NCBI GenBank assembly: GCA_937880125.1
Contig: CALFLU010000055.1
Location: forward strand, 1 to 24,510
Direction: 5' to 3'
Source: an uncultured Eubacteriaceae bacterium
Lineage (GTDB): Bacteria > Bacillota > Clostridia > Eubacteriales > UBA1433
DNA: 24,510 nucleotides
Position numbers and translations under genes: made by a program. Shown here one piece after another: positions 15,469-24,326 of the stretch. The notes under the pieces are model-generated. The model was not told the DNA's origin and did not search any database. It was given only the letters and a program-made list of their open reading frames with translations. The stretch's first letter is position 1, and each line of letters opens with the position of its first letter.

Positions 15469-16461
15469 TCAGGTCCCCGCCTTATTTTTTCCGTTGAATT
15501 TAAAGGATTTGATATTCATAGCTGCCCTGAGTTTTTGTATCCAAGGCGTCTCGCCCGACTTGATAACCATGATAATAATCAGCAGCAGAGCATACAAAAT
15601 CATTCGTATTTCCGAGAAATCCTGTAAAATTACACCGATAATGTTCAAAACAATGGCCGCAATGACCGTGCCGCGAATGTTACCCAAACCACCCAGCACC
15701 ACAATCATCAATATTTCAATGGATTTCATAAACCCGAAGTCTTTGGGTTGCACAAAACCTACATATCCCGCATACATAGCCCCGGCCACACCGGCAAAAA
15801 ACGTGCCCATAATAAAGGCTAACAATTTCATATTTGTGACATTTACACCCATTGCCTCAGAGGCAATTTCGTCTTCTCGCACCGATATCAACGCCCTGCC
15901 GTAGGAAGATTTCATCAAGTTGCTGATCGAGAAAAAGCAGATGACCGCAACAAAAAACACCCCTTCAAAATTGGCAAATATGGGAATGGAGCTGAGTCCT
16001 GCCGCACCGCCCAAAAAATCTTTGCTGGTGGTTTGCAGCAAAATTCGAATGATTTCTCCGAGCCCCAATGTGGCAATAGCCAAATAGTCGCCCTTTAAGC
16101 GCAGTGTCGGTATGCCGATTAACAGCCCCACCAAGCCGGCTACAATGCCTCCCGCCAAGGTTGCGGCAAAAATCATGCCCACATTTACCGTGGTTCTCAG
16201 CATGATGAAAGCTGCCGTGTAAGCGCCAATCGACATAAATCCCGCATGCCCCAAAGAAAACTGCCCCGTGATGCCCGTAATGAGGTTTAAGCCCAAAGCC
16301 AGCGTGATTTCGATAAATATTTTCATGATAATCGTCTGATAAAACGGATTGATAATGTTAATTTGAGGCAACATGAGAATTTTCATAATGCCATAGATAA
16401 CACCGACAAAAATAATTGCTTTAATTGAGGATTTTATGCGTGCTTTGTTATCATAACCCAT
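15469..16461 (-). CDS. livM: Branched-chain amino-acid ABC transporter permease LivM
   Basis: LivM is one of the two integral membrane subunits of the importer (330 aa, usual length). The N-terminus is hydrophobic from about residue 13. GLNLITGITGQFSLGHAGFMSIGAY (about 57-81) is the LivM signature. The coupling segment is SYGRALISVREDEIASEAMGVN followed by KLLAFIMGTFFAGVAGAMYAG. About eight to ten membrane helices are visible. AAAGGTGG lies 7 bases before the ATG. It lies 13 bases after the livH stop. Confidence 0.95.
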   Translation of the reverse strand: MGYDNKARIKSSIKAIIFVGVIYGIMKILMLPQINIINPFYQTIIMKIFIEITLALGLNLITGITGQFSLGHAGFMSIGAYTAAFIMLRTTVNVGMIFAATLAGGIVAGLVGLLIGIPTLRLKGDYLAIATLGLGEIIRILLQTTSKDFLGGAAGLSSIPIFANFEGVFFVAVICFFSISNLMKSSYGRALISVREDEIASEAMGVNVTNMKLLAFIMGTFFAGVAGAMYAGYVGFVQPKDFGFMKSIEILMIVVLGGLGNIRGTVIAAIVLNIIGVILQDFSEIRMILYALLLIIIMVIKSGETPWIQKLRAAMNIKSFKFNGKNKAGT

Positions 16462-16474
16462 GTTTTTCCCACCT

Positions 16475-17353
16475 TTACACTTTTTCTTTCACGTTCTTGC
16501 CCAAAAGACCGCTGGGTCGAACAAGAAGCACGATGATTAAAATAGCAAATGCCACCGCATCTTTGATGGAACTGGACAAATAGGCACTGACCAATGTTTC
16601 GGTTACGCCCAAAAGCATGCCGCCCAGTATCGCGCCGGGAATATTGCCTATACCCCCAAATACCGCCGCCACAAAGGCTTTGATGCCCGGCTGCATGCCC
16701 ATCAGCGGATTAATGGTAAACATGGCGCCATACATCACCCCTGCCACCGCAGCCAATGCGGAACCGATGATAAAGGTAAAGGAAATGGCATTGTCCACAC
16801 TCACGCCCATGAGCAACGCTGCGTCCTGGTCTGAGGACACGGCACGAATGCTCTTGCCGAGTTTCGTTTTTTTAATGACAATTTGAATAAGCACCATCAA
16901 CACGATTGTTATGAGCATCACCATCATTTTATCCATGGAAATGGTAATGGAGCCGAGATTGATGCTGCCAAAAGAAAAGAAGTCCGAAGGATACGTTCGA
17001 GAGCTCGCCTTGAAAAAATACACCATAAGGTATTCCAACAAAAACGATACGCCAATGGCCGTAATAAGCACCGCAATTCGCGGCGCGTTGCGCAGCGGCT
17101 TATAGGCTACTTTTTCGGTAAACACACCCAGTGCCGCACAAACAACCATGGCAATGAGCACCGCCGGGATAAATGACATATTAAAAAAAAGAACACACCC
17201 GAGCCCCACATAGCCGCCGATCATCAATATATCGCCGTGCGCAAAATTGATAAGCTTGATAATACCGTATACCATCGTGTATCCCAGCGCAATGAGCGCA
17301 TAAATGCTGCCGATGGATATACCGTTTATCAGTTGCTGAATAAACTGTTCCAC
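16475..17353 (-). CDS. livH: Branched-chain amino-acid ABC transporter permease LivH
   Basis: LivH is the partner permease of LivM (292 aa). I choose the GTG at 17353: AAAGGA is 9 bases upstream and the protein then begins EQFIQQLINGISIGSIYALI, the normal LivH N-terminus. An ATG 13 codons upstream (17392) adds a non-homologous peptide. YTMVYGIIKLINFAHGD is the family signature. The coupling loop is LGKSIRAVSSDQDAALLMGVS, followed by ALAAVAGVMYG and PGIKAFVAAVFGGIGNIPGA. It follows livJ after a 177-base gap that holds a strong hairpin, so it may be expressed less than the binding protein. Confidence 0.94.
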   Translation of the reverse strand: MEQFIQQLINGISIGSIYALIALGYTMVYGIIKLINFAHGDILMIGGYVGLGCVLFFNMSFIPAVLIAMVVCAALGVFTEKVAYKPLRNAPRIAVLITAIGVSFLLEYLMVYFFKASSRTYPSDFFSFGSINLGSITISMDKMMVMLITIVLMVLIQIVIKKTKLGKSIRAVSSDQDAALLMGVSVDNAISFTFIIGSALAAVAGVMYGAMFTINPLMGMQPGIKAFVAAVFGGIGNIPGAILGGMLLGVTETLVSAYLSSSIKDAVAFAILIIVLLVRPSGLLGKNVKEKV

Positions 17354-17483
17354 TTTTCCTGTTCCTTTCTGCAAAACAATGGAGTGCATCATTGATCATT
17401 TCGTATTATTACAGAAAATGATATTATCATAAAAAGTGAATAATCACAATATTTAATCTGAAATCTTGCATAAAAATATGCAT

Positions 17484-17514
17484 AAAAAAACAGGGCAAGG
17501 TTTTGCCCTGTTTT
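17484..17514 (-). terminator. Hairpin terminator/attenuator between livJ and livH
   Basis: A 12-bp stem (17487-17498 with 17503-17514) with a GGTT loop lies 16 bases after the livJ stop. On the minus strand it ends in a T-run through 17484. It probably stops most transcripts after livJ and lets some read through to livHMGF. A weak possible promoter for livH (TTGTGA at 17449-17444, 17-bp spacer, TAATAT at 17426-17421) lies beyond it. Confidence 0.85.
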
Positions 17515-17530
17515 GTTTACCAATAACGGG

Positions 17531-18709
17531 TTAGGGATTTACCCTTGTTTTAAAGGTTTGAACACCGTTTTTCAACTCAATAACAACCGCGGATTTCACG
17601 GGGTTGTGGTTGGCATCCAACGTAAATGTGCCTGTTACACCTTCAAAATTGGTGGTTGCCGCAAAGGTTTTGGCAATGTCTTCCGAAGACAACGTCTCCG
17701 AATTTTCAATGGCTGCTAAAACCGATTTGGCCATGTCATAGCCCAGTGCGTTAAAGGCATTGGGGGTCGCGCCTTTCTTTTCTGTATACATTTTTACAAA
17801 GTCAACAACGATGGGTGTTGTATCGTCCGAAGAATAGTGACCGCTGAAGAAAACATTGTTCAAGTTTTCGTCTCCGGCAATGGCATTGAGTTTGGAGTCA
17901 TCATAGCCGTCAGCGCCCAGTATCGGCACGTTAATGCCCATAGCTCTGGCTTGTTTAATGATCAGTCCGGCTTCTTCATAATATGCCGGCAAATAAATGG
18001 CTTCAAATTGTTTGTCTTTGATTTTTGTCAAAATCGGCGAAAAATCTTTGTCGCCCGCTGTAAAGTTTTCTTCGGCAACAACGGTTGCACCTTCTTTAGC
18101 CAGCACTTCTTTGAAAGTAGCTGCCAGCCCCATGGAATAGTCGTTGCTGTTGTCCGACAAAATAACAAAGTTTTTCAGTCCCATATCTTTCGTTGCAAAA
18201 TTGCCCATAACGGTTCCTTGGAACGAGTCGTTGAAGCAAGTTCTGAAAATATAGGCATTGACTTTGCCGTTAACCACGGTTACATCATCGGCTGTTCCCG
18301 AACTTGTGATAACCGGAACCTTGTATTGTTCGGATACCGTTGTGGTTGCCTTGACTGCCCCGGAAGTAGCCGGTCCCAAAATAACCAAAACTTTTTCTTG
18401 GGTTGCCAAACGTGTTGCCACGGTCTTGGATTCATTGTTGTCTGACTTGTTGTCAACGCTGATCAGTTCCACTTGCTTGCCTTTGATGCCGCCTGCAGCG
18501 TTCACTTCGTCAATGGCCAGTTTGATTCCTTCCATGGACATCAATCCATATTGACCCACTGCGCCGCTCAGTTCGTAGTTTGCTCCGATTTTGATGGTAT
18601 CTGCTTCTCCCTCAGGCGCTTTTGTTCCGCCTGAGCCACCGCAGCCTGCAAAGGCTGTCATCACCAAAGCCACTACAACCAAAACAGCAAATAATTTCTT
18701 AGCTTTCAT
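17531..18709 (-). CDS. livJ: Branched-chain amino-acid binding lipoprotein LivJ-like
   Basis: This is the substrate-binding protein of the importer (392 aa), a type I periplasmic-binding fold anchored to the outer face of the membrane. I start at ATG 18709, 6 bases after GAGGTG; an in-frame GTG at 18718 lies inside that site. A signal peptide leads to lipobox FAGC with Cys23. The mature protein starts KIGANYELSGAVGQYG, then EGIKLAIDEVNAAGGIKGK, and has ILGPATSGAVKATTTVSEQYKVPVIT, the ligand-contact region of the LivJ family. Ligand choice among Leu, Ile and Val (or another amino acid) cannot be decided from sequence. It has a strong promoter and its own downstream hairpin. Confidence 0.93.
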   Translation of the reverse strand: MKAKKLFAVLVVVALVMTAFAGCGGSGGTKAPEGEADTIKIGANYELSGAVGQYGLMSMEGIKLAIDEVNAAGGIKGKQVELISVDNKSDNNESKTVATRLATQEKVLVILGPATSGAVKATTTVSEQYKVPVITSSGTADDVTVVNGKVNAYIFRTCFNDSFQGTVMGNFATKDMGLKNFVILSDNSNDYSMGLAATFKEVLAKEGATVVAEENFTAGDKDFSPILTKIKDKQFEAIYLPAYYEEAGLIIKQARAMGINVPILGADGYDDSKLNAIAGDENLNNVFFSGHYSSDDTTPIVVDFVKMYTEKKGATPNAFNALGYDMAKSVLAAIENSETLSSEDIAKTFAATTNFEGVTGTFTLDANHNPVKSAVVIELKNGVQTFKTRVNP

Positions 18710-18756
18710 ACCTTGCACCTCATAATTATTATTTTTTTAAAATAAATTTATGTTCG

Positions 18757-18784
18757 ATTGTACCATTTCACCAAAATATGTCAA
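18757..18784 (-). promoter_or_regulatory. Promoter of the liv operon
   Basis: On the minus strand a perfect TTGACA (18784-18779), a 16-bp spacer with TGG just before the -10, and TACAAT (18762-18757). This strong promoter lies about 48 bases before the livJ ATG. I see no clear operator or riboswitch in the short leader. Confidence 0.8.
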
Positions 18785-18895
18785 TAACATTTTAAGAAAA
18801 AACTGAATTTTTAAAATATTACCTGCATATTTATGAAACAAAGCGGTCAAAAGTAATTTTTTTGTAATTCCCGGCTAATTTGCTTTCTTTTCATC

Positions 18896-18924
18896 TTGAC
18901 ATCTTATATAATTAATAATTATTC
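18896..18924 (+). promoter_or_regulatory. Possible promoter of the his operon
   Basis: A perfect TTGACA at 18896-18901 has no good -10 at normal spacing (TTATTC at 18919-18924, 17-bp spacer). A perfect TATAAT at 18907-18912 instead pairs only with a weak TTTCTT at 18884-18889. One of these probably drives hisZ. I see no T-box or attenuator in the 18710-18955 gap, which is otherwise AT-rich. Confidence 0.4.
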
Positions 18925-18955
18925 AAAATATTTGTATGAAGAAACGGAAGATAAT

Positions 18956-20152
18956 ATGAACTATCAAAAAATAGAAATGCAGCAACTCTTTCCCTTCGTC
19001 AAGCAGCAGCTGTTTTCTGCCTACAATTTGTTTGGTTATGAAGAATTAACACTGCCGCTGTTTGAAAAATATGAAAAATACTTGCAATATAAGGCGGTCA
19101 ACGATGATGCCCTGCTAAAATTGATCGACCGCACGGGCAGCATTTTGGTGCTTCGCCCCGATGCCACCTTTCATGTGCTCAAAACCATCGGCAGCATGGA
19201 TTTTTCTTCAAACCGCTATTGCTACATGACCAATATCTTTCGTTTCAAAGAAAACAATTACGAAAAAAACGACACGTTGCAATCGGGTGTGGAGTTGTTT
19301 AATTCTTCTTCGCCCCTTGCCGATGCGGAAATCATTGCCCTTGCCATTGAAAGCCTCAAAGCCCTCGGCATCAACAACATCCATTTCGACTTGGGACATT
19401 CGCAGTTTGTGCACCAGTTTTTAAAAGAAATCGGCATTACCAAAGAGACCGACATACACTATTATCATTCGTTGATTGAAAATAAAAATCTGATCGCACT
19501 TGGCGATTCTTTGGATAAAGAAAACATCACGCAAAAAAATATTGAGCTGCTTTCCAGCATTGCCATGCTGTTCGGTGACTACCCGACAGTGATAAACAAA
19601 GCCTATGACATGTGCATCAATGCCAAAATGGAGCGCTTTCTTCAAGAAATCGAGAGCATCTACGATGCATTGGACGCCTATGATTTATGCAACTATATTC
19701 ATTTGGATTTGGGTTTTTCGAACCCGATGAATTATTATTCCGGCATGATTTTTAAAGGATACGTCGTTGATTACGGCGAGGCTGTTATCAGCGGCGGCAG
19801 ATATGACAAATTGGCGCAACAATTCGCAAGCAAAAAATTTGCCTGCGGATTTGGTCAAAACATCGATGTCACACTGGATATTTTGTCCAATGCCAACCTA
19901 CCTGCGCCGAAAAAAATCTTCCGCATCGGCGGCACCGATACCTGCACAGCGACTCGGTTGGCCGCACGGCTGCGCCACAACAATCAAAAATGTGTTTTGC
20001 TTTGCGACGAGGCCGACGATGCACAAAGCGACGATGCCTTTGCCGTTCAAATCGACATCGGCGATACACACACCACCGTTACGGATGCCAACGGCACCAA
20101 AACCCTCAACACAAAAGATTTATTGAACAATGCGGAGGAGCTGCTATGTTAA
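18956..20152 (+). CDS. hisZ: ATP phosphoribosyltransferase regulatory subunit HisZ
   Basis: HisZ is a catalytically idle relative of histidyl-tRNA synthetase that partners with short-form HisG in the first step of histidine synthesis. I start at ATG 18956 (GGAAG at 18946-18950), giving 398 aa. The class II core is visible: LRPD at 66-69, degenerate motif 2 FRFKEN at 95-100, QSGVELF at 109-115, NYYSGMIFKGYV at 258-269 in place of the HisRS YYTG loop, and motif 3 GGRYDKL at 279-285. The C-terminal part (about 315-398) does not look like the HisRS anticodon domain. Being first in a his operon, directly overlapping hisG, supports HisZ rather than a synthetase. Confidence 0.93.
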   Translation: MNYQKIEMQQLFPFVKQQLFSAYNLFGYEELTLPLFEKYEKYLQYKAVNDDALLKLIDRTGSILVLRPDATFHVLKTIGSMDFSSNRYCYMTNIFRFKENNYEKNDTLQSGVELFNSSSPLADAEIIALAIESLKALGINNIHFDLGHSQFVHQFLKEIGITKETDIHYYHSLIENKNLIALGDSLDKENITQKNIELLSSIAMLFGDYPTVINKAYDMCINAKMERFLQEIESIYDALDAYDLCNYIHLDLGFSNPMNYYSGMIFKGYVVDYGEAVISGGRYDKLAQQFASKKFACGFGQNIDVTLDILSNANLPAPKKIFRIGGTDTCTATRLAARLRHNNQKCVLLCDEADDAQSDDAFAVQIDIGDTHTTVTDANGTKTLNTKDLLNNAEELLC

Positions 20153-20781
20153 AACTCGCCGTCGCCAAAGGCCGCACCGAAAAAGAAGTATTGAAGCTGT
20201 TTGAACAATGCGGCATTTATTTTGATGAATATAACAAAACCCGAAAGCTGATTTTGCAAGACAGAGATGCCAAACTGGAGTTGATTTTGACCAAGCCTGT
20301 GGATACCACGGTGTATGTAGAGGCCGGTGCGGCAGATTGCGGCATCGTGGGCAAAGACATTTTGCTCGAAAACAACGCCGATGTATACAGCCTAATGCCT
20401 CTGGACATCGCAAAATGCAAAATGTGTGTTGCCAAAAAACGAGGCACCAATTTTGATCAAAACAAATTTATCACCGTGGCAACCAAATTTCCGAGAATTA
20501 CGAAAAAATATTTTGACGAAAAAAATATGGATTGCAAAATCATCTACCTCAGCGGTTCGGTGGAACTCGCCCCGATACTCAATATCGCTGACGTTATCGT
20601 CGACCTTGTACAAACGGGCACAACGCTGAAAGAAAATGATTTGGTCATTGCCGATGACATCATCGACAATGTTTCCGCCTGCTTTATTGCCAATAAAGTC
20701 AGCTTAAAAACAAAATTTGCGGAATTTGAGTCCCTGATGCAAAAGCTCAACACGGCTATGCGCCTGCGAGAGGAGGAATAG
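20146..20781 (+). CDS. hisG: ATP phosphoribosyltransferase catalytic subunit HisG (short form)
   Basis: HisG condenses ATP and PRPP, the committed step of histidine synthesis. At 211 aa from ATG 20146 this is the short form, without the C-terminal allosteric domain, which needs HisZ for activity and feedback control. The start is set by GGAGGAG at 20134-20140 and by the N-terminus MLKLAVAKGRTEKEVLKLF. A longer frame back to 19990 lies inside hisZ. GSVELAP at 137-143 and the PRPP-binding DLVQTGTTLKEN at 153-164 are clear. It overlaps hisZ by 7 bases, consistent with stoichiometric production of the two partners. Confidence 0.97.
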   Translation: MLKLAVAKGRTEKEVLKLFEQCGIYFDEYNKTRKLILQDRDAKLELILTKPVDTTVYVEAGAADCGIVGKDILLENNADVYSLMPLDIAKCKMCVAKKRGTNFDQNKFITVATKFPRITKKYFDEKNMDCKIIYLSGSVELAPILNIADVIVDLVQTGTTLKENDLVIADDIIDNVSACFIANKVSLKTKFAEFESLMQKLNTAMRLREEE

Positions 20782-20786
20782 TGACA

Positions 20787-22070
20787 ATGCAAATCATTCA
20801 ACTGCTCCCCGATGCCGTTTCTGCAGAGGTCGGCAAAATCCGCAGTGCAGAAAGCGCCCAGGATGCAACGCTTGCCCGCTCTGTATCAGACATCATCTCA
20901 CAAGTCAAAGAACACGGCGATGAAGCCTTAAAAAAATACACACTGCAATTTGACCGCGCAAAGTTGGATACCTTTCACGTCAGCGAGGCGGAAATCGACC
21001 ACGCACTGCAGCAGACGGATAAAGATTTTTTACAGCTGCTTGTGCGTGCCCATGCCAACATCGCCGCCTATCACACCATGCAGCTTCCCAAAGACTTTTC
21101 CTGCCAAAGCGCAGGGTTGACTTTGACACAGCGCCACAGCCCCATTGAGCGCGTGGGCATCTATATCCCCGGCGGCAAAACCGCCTATGCCTCTACGGTA
21201 CTCATGAACGTCATTCCCGCCATGCTGGCGGGTGTTAAGCAAATTGTCATTGTCACACCGCCCCAACAAGACGGCACCGTCAGCAGCGACATTTTGGCGG
21301 CGGCACACGTTTGCGGTGCCACAAAGCACATCTATAAAGTCGGCGGCGCGCAAGCCATTGCGGCTTTGGCCTTTGGCACACAAAGCATCCCTTCCGCCTA
21401 CAAAATCACGGGCCCGGGCAACATCTATGTGGCGGAAGCAAAAAAGCAAGTATACGGACAGGTGGATATTGATATGATAGCCGGCCCCAGCGAGGTTTTG
21501 ATCCTCGCGGACGCATCTGCAAATTGCGCCTATATCGCCGCGGATTTGCTCTCACAAGCCGAGCATGACGAAAATGCCCTGTGCATCTTAGCCTGCACTT
21601 CAAAAAAAATAGCAACAGATGTTTTGGATGAAATTAAGCGCCAACTGGACACATCCAAAAACGCAATACGCGCAAAAGCAGCCCTTGACAAAAACGGAAA
21701 AATCTTTGTCAACAGCCAAACAGACGTGCTGATAGCGCTGGCAAACGAAGTTGCCCCGGAACATTTGGAGATTATGACCAAAAACGCCGAAGCGTTGTCA
21801 GAACGCATTCAAAACGCAGGCAATATTTTTATCGGCGCCTACTCCCCTGTTGCAGCAGGTGATTATTATGCGGGGCCCAACCATACCATTCCCACCTCAG
21901 GCAGGGCCAAATTTTTTTCACCCCTCAGCACAACGGATTTTATGAAATATTCCAACATCATTCACTATACAAAACAAGGCCTGCTTCAGTGCCAAGATGA
22001 CATTGCGGCCTTTGCCGAAAAAGAACAATTTTTCTTTCATGCAGCCGCGGCATCATCAAGGAGAAAATAA
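20787..22070 (+). CDS. hisD: Histidinol dehydrogenase
   Basis: HisD is a zinc enzyme that oxidises L-histidinol to L-histidine with two NAD+, the last two steps of the pathway. I use ATG 20787, 10 bases after AGGAGG (20771-20776); a GTG at 20781 is only 4 bases from that site and would add two residues. Length is 427 aa. Landmarks (numbered from this Met) are VGIYIPGGKTAYASTVLM from 123, the NAD-region ITGPGNIYVAEAKK from 207, Zn ligands Gln257 and His260 in SQAEHD, catalytic Glu325-His326 in VAPEHLE, Asp359 in AAGDYY and His418 near the C-terminus. PNHTIPTSGRAKF is typical. It starts just after the hisG stop. Confidence 0.97.
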   Translation: MQIIQLLPDAVSAEVGKIRSAESAQDATLARSVSDIISQVKEHGDEALKKYTLQFDRAKLDTFHVSEAEIDHALQQTDKDFLQLLVRAHANIAAYHTMQLPKDFSCQSAGLTLTQRHSPIERVGIYIPGGKTAYASTVLMNVIPAMLAGVKQIVIVTPPQQDGTVSSDILAAAHVCGATKHIYKVGGAQAIAALAFGTQSIPSAYKITGPGNIYVAEAKKQVYGQVDIDMIAGPSEVLILADASANCAYIAADLLSQAEHDENALCILACTSKKIATDVLDEIKRQLDTSKNAIRAKAALDKNGKIFVNSQTDVLIALANEVAPEHLEIMTKNAEALSERIQNAGNIFIGAYSPVAAGDYYAGPNHTIPTSGRAKFFSPLSTTDFMKYSNIIHYTKQGLLQCQDDIAAFAEKEQFFFHAAAASSRRK

Positions 22071-22071
22071 T

Positions 22072-23133
22072 ATGATAGAAAATCTTGTCAAAAAAACAAT
22101 ACGCACGTTTACCAACTATTCTCCGCCTCCCTTTGAAGGCAAGATTATTTTAAATGCCAATGAAAATTCCACGGATATTTTTCACGATAAGTTTTTAAGT
22201 GAGCTCACCGACAGCCTCCAAAAATTGGCATTGAATCGATACCCCGACAGCGACAGCACCCATCTCTGCAGGTTGTTTGCAGCCTCTGTGGGCGCTGCGG
22301 GCAACGAGGTGATTGCAGGGGTGGGTTGTGATGAAATTATCGGCAACATCCTCGATGCCTTTATGGAAAAAGAGGACGTGGTTTTAAGCCTTAATCCAAC
22401 CTTTTCCATGTATGAGACCCTAACGGTCATTGCCGGAGGTCGTTACCATGCCATAGGCTGTGACGAAAACTTTGTGCCCGATGTGGAGCACATTATCGAT
22501 ACGGCAAACAAACTGCAGGCGAAAATATTGTTTTTGTGCAGCCCCAACAACCCCACAGGCTATACTTTTTCGCAAGCTCAACTGCGCCGTATTTTGGATG
22601 CCACCTCTTGCCTGGTTGTGTTGGATGAGGTATACGCCGACTATGCTAAGGCTTCTTGTCTGCATTTGTATCAAGACTACGAGCGCTTAATTGTGCTGCG
22701 CACACTGTCCAAGGCCTTTTCTCTGGCGGGAATTCGCGTGGGGTTCGGCATCGCACAGGCCAAAACCATGCAATATCTCTATCGCGTAAAAGTGCCCTAT
22801 AATGTCAATGTTTTGTCCCAGGCAGCGGCCCAAATTGCCCTTTCAAATGTTGAACTCATTTATGAACACACCGCACAAACCATCCAACGACGCCAAGCGC
22901 TTATCGAAGAATTGAAACAAATCAAAGAGATTATAACCTATCCCTCCCAGTCAAACTTTATTTTGATTAAGGTTGACGATAGAGCAAAATATAAATCCTG
23001 TGCCGACAAACACGGCATTGCACTAAAATATTTCAGCAACAAAATTTTACAAAACCATATTCGCATAACGGTGGGCAGCACCGAAGAAAACGCTGCACTG
23101 ATATCTATGCTGAAGGAGGCATCACAGCCATGA
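22072..23133 (+). CDS. hisC: Histidinol-phosphate aminotransferase
   Basis: HisC is a PLP-dependent fold-type I aminotransferase that makes L-histidinol phosphate from imidazole acetol phosphate and glutamate. It is 353 aa from ATG 22072, which lies one base after the hisD stop, with AAGGAGA at 22058-22064. Landmarks are LNANENS at 27-33, RYPD at 56-59, SPNNPTG at 157-163, the cofactor pocket LDEVYADY at 184-191, Schiff-base Lys214 in LRTLSKAFSLAGIRVG and a substrate Arg in HIRITVGS near the C-terminus. It overlaps hisB by 4 bases (ATGA). Confidence 0.96.
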   Translation: MIENLVKKTIRTFTNYSPPPFEGKIILNANENSTDIFHDKFLSELTDSLQKLALNRYPDSDSTHLCRLFAASVGAAGNEVIAGVGCDEIIGNILDAFMEKEDVVLSLNPTFSMYETLTVIAGGRYHAIGCDENFVPDVEHIIDTANKLQAKILFLCSPNNPTGYTFSQAQLRRILDATSCLVVLDEVYADYAKASCLHLYQDYERLIVLRTLSKAFSLAGIRVGFGIAQAKTMQYLYRVKVPYNVNVLSQAAAQIALSNVELIYEHTAQTIQRRQALIEELKQIKEIITYPSQSNFILIKVDDRAKYKSCADKHGIALKYFSNKILQNHIRITVGSTEENAALISMLKEASQP

Positions 23134-23717
23134 GACAAAGTGAGCACACACGCAACACAACCGAAACACAAATCTCTGTTTTTCTCGATTTGGATGGACA
23201 AAATAAAGGTGAAATCACCACCCCCATCGGGTTTTTGACACATATGCTGGAACTGTTTCAAAACCACTCCGGTTTTGAATTGCGCATCCAAGCACAAGGC
23301 GATGTCCATGTGGATTTTCACCACACCGCCGAAGACATCGGCATTTTGTTGGGCGAAGCCTTTTACAAAGCCCTTGGCGACAAACGCGGCATTTGTCGGT
23401 ACGCTGATATTGTGCTTCCCATGGACGAAGCGCTTATTTTAGCCGCCGTGGACATCAGCGGACGCTCTTTTCTTGCATATGACGTGGCTTTTCCCTCCCC
23501 CAACGTGGGCAATTTTGACGTAGAACTGGTTGAAGAATTTTTGCGCGCTTTTGTCATGAACGCAAAAATCACCCTTCATGTTCAAAAAATATCGGGCACC
23601 AATGCGCACCACATCGCCGAGGCTATTTTCAAAGCATTGGCGCGTGTCTTGAAAAAAGCGGTGCAAATAGATGCCAAAAACGCCGAGGCTATTCCTTCCA
23701 CGAAAGGTGTGCTATAA
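23130..23717 (+). CDS. hisB: Imidazoleglycerol-phosphate dehydratase
   Basis: HisB is a manganese enzyme that dehydrates imidazole glycerol phosphate to imidazole acetol phosphate. This is the stand-alone dehydratase (195 aa), without the N-terminal histidinol-phosphatase of E. coli HisB, so a separate phosphatase must exist elsewhere. His ligand motifs are DFHHTAEDIG at 62-71 and NAHHIAEAIFKA at 158-169; HMLELFQNHSGF begins at 38. It ends with the conserved IPSTKGVL. AAGGAGG at 23113-23119 lies inside the end of hisC, and its ATGA start overlaps the hisC stop. Confidence 0.97.
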   Translation: MRQSEHTRNTTETQISVFLDLDGQNKGEITTPIGFLTHMLELFQNHSGFELRIQAQGDVHVDFHHTAEDIGILLGEAFYKALGDKRGICRYADIVLPMDEALILAAVDISGRSFLAYDVAFPSPNVGNFDVELVEEFLRAFVMNAKITLHVQKISGTNAHHIAEAIFKALARVLKKAVQIDAKNAEAIPSTKGVL

Positions 23718-23720
23718 TCA

Positions 23721-24326
23721 ATGATTGGTATCATCGATTACAAAATAGGCAATTTGGCCAATGTGCAGCATGCTGTTCAAAAGGCAGGCTACAGCGCTGT
23801 AATCAGCGACCGACTCTCTGTGCTGCGCCAATGCAGCGGACTGATTTTGCCCGGTGTCGGCGCCTTTGAAGACGGCATCAAAGCCCTTGACGAATACGGC
23901 ATGATCGATTTTTTAAACGATTGGGTGCAGGCAGGCAACTACCTGTTGGGCATTTGCCTGGGTATGCAGCTGATGTATGAAAAAAGCTACGAAAACGGCA
24001 CCTGGAGGGGGCTGGGCTATTTGCGCGGCGACATCGTTCGCTTTGAAGGCGATATGAAAATTCCCCATATGGGGTGGAACACGCTCCACCATCATAAGAC
24101 CGATGCACTCACCCGGGGTATTGACGAAGGTGATTATGTCTATTTTGTTCATTCTTACTATGCCAAAGTACCCGACTTTGACCAAGTGCTAATGTATTCG
24201 GACTACGCTGTCAACTTCCCTGCCATCGTGCGCAGTGAGAATGTGATCGGCATGCAGTTTCACCCGGAAAAAAGTGCAAAAGTCGGCAAAATACTGTTAG
24301 AAAATTGTTTGAGGATGCTGAAATGA
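23721..24326 (+). CDS. hisH: Imidazole glycerol phosphate synthase glutaminase subunit HisH
   Basis: HisH is the class I glutamine amidotransferase that supplies ammonia to HisF (201 aa, typical). The triad is Cys79 in LLGICLGMQLM, His181 and Glu183 in GMQFHPEKS. GVGAF at 45-49 and the oxyanion region around it are intact, and the N-terminal IGIIDYKIGNLANV is standard. The start lies 3 bases after the hisB stop with only a distant AAAGGTG inside hisB. It overlaps hisA by 4 bases. HisF itself is not in the window and should lie just downstream. Confidence 0.96.
   Translation: MIGIIDYKIGNLANVQHAVQKAGYSAVISDRLSVLRQCSGLILPGVGAFEDGIKALDEYGMIDFLNDWVQAGNYLLGICLGMQLMYEKSYENGTWRGLGYLRGDIVRFEGDMKIPHMGWNTLHHHKTDALTRGIDEGDYVYFVHSYYAKVPDFDQVLMYSDYAVNFPAIVRSENVIGMQFHPEKSAKVGKILLENCLRMLK

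Noticed and set aside
18956..20152. Histidyl-tRNA synthetase
   Set aside because: The histidine-binding and motif 2 regions are degenerate, the C-terminal part is unlike the anticodon domain, and the gene overlaps a short hisG.
23712..23717. TATAAT-like sequence at the hisB stop as an internal promoter for hisH
   Set aside because: It lies only a few bases before the hisH ATG with no -35; it arises from the stop codon context.
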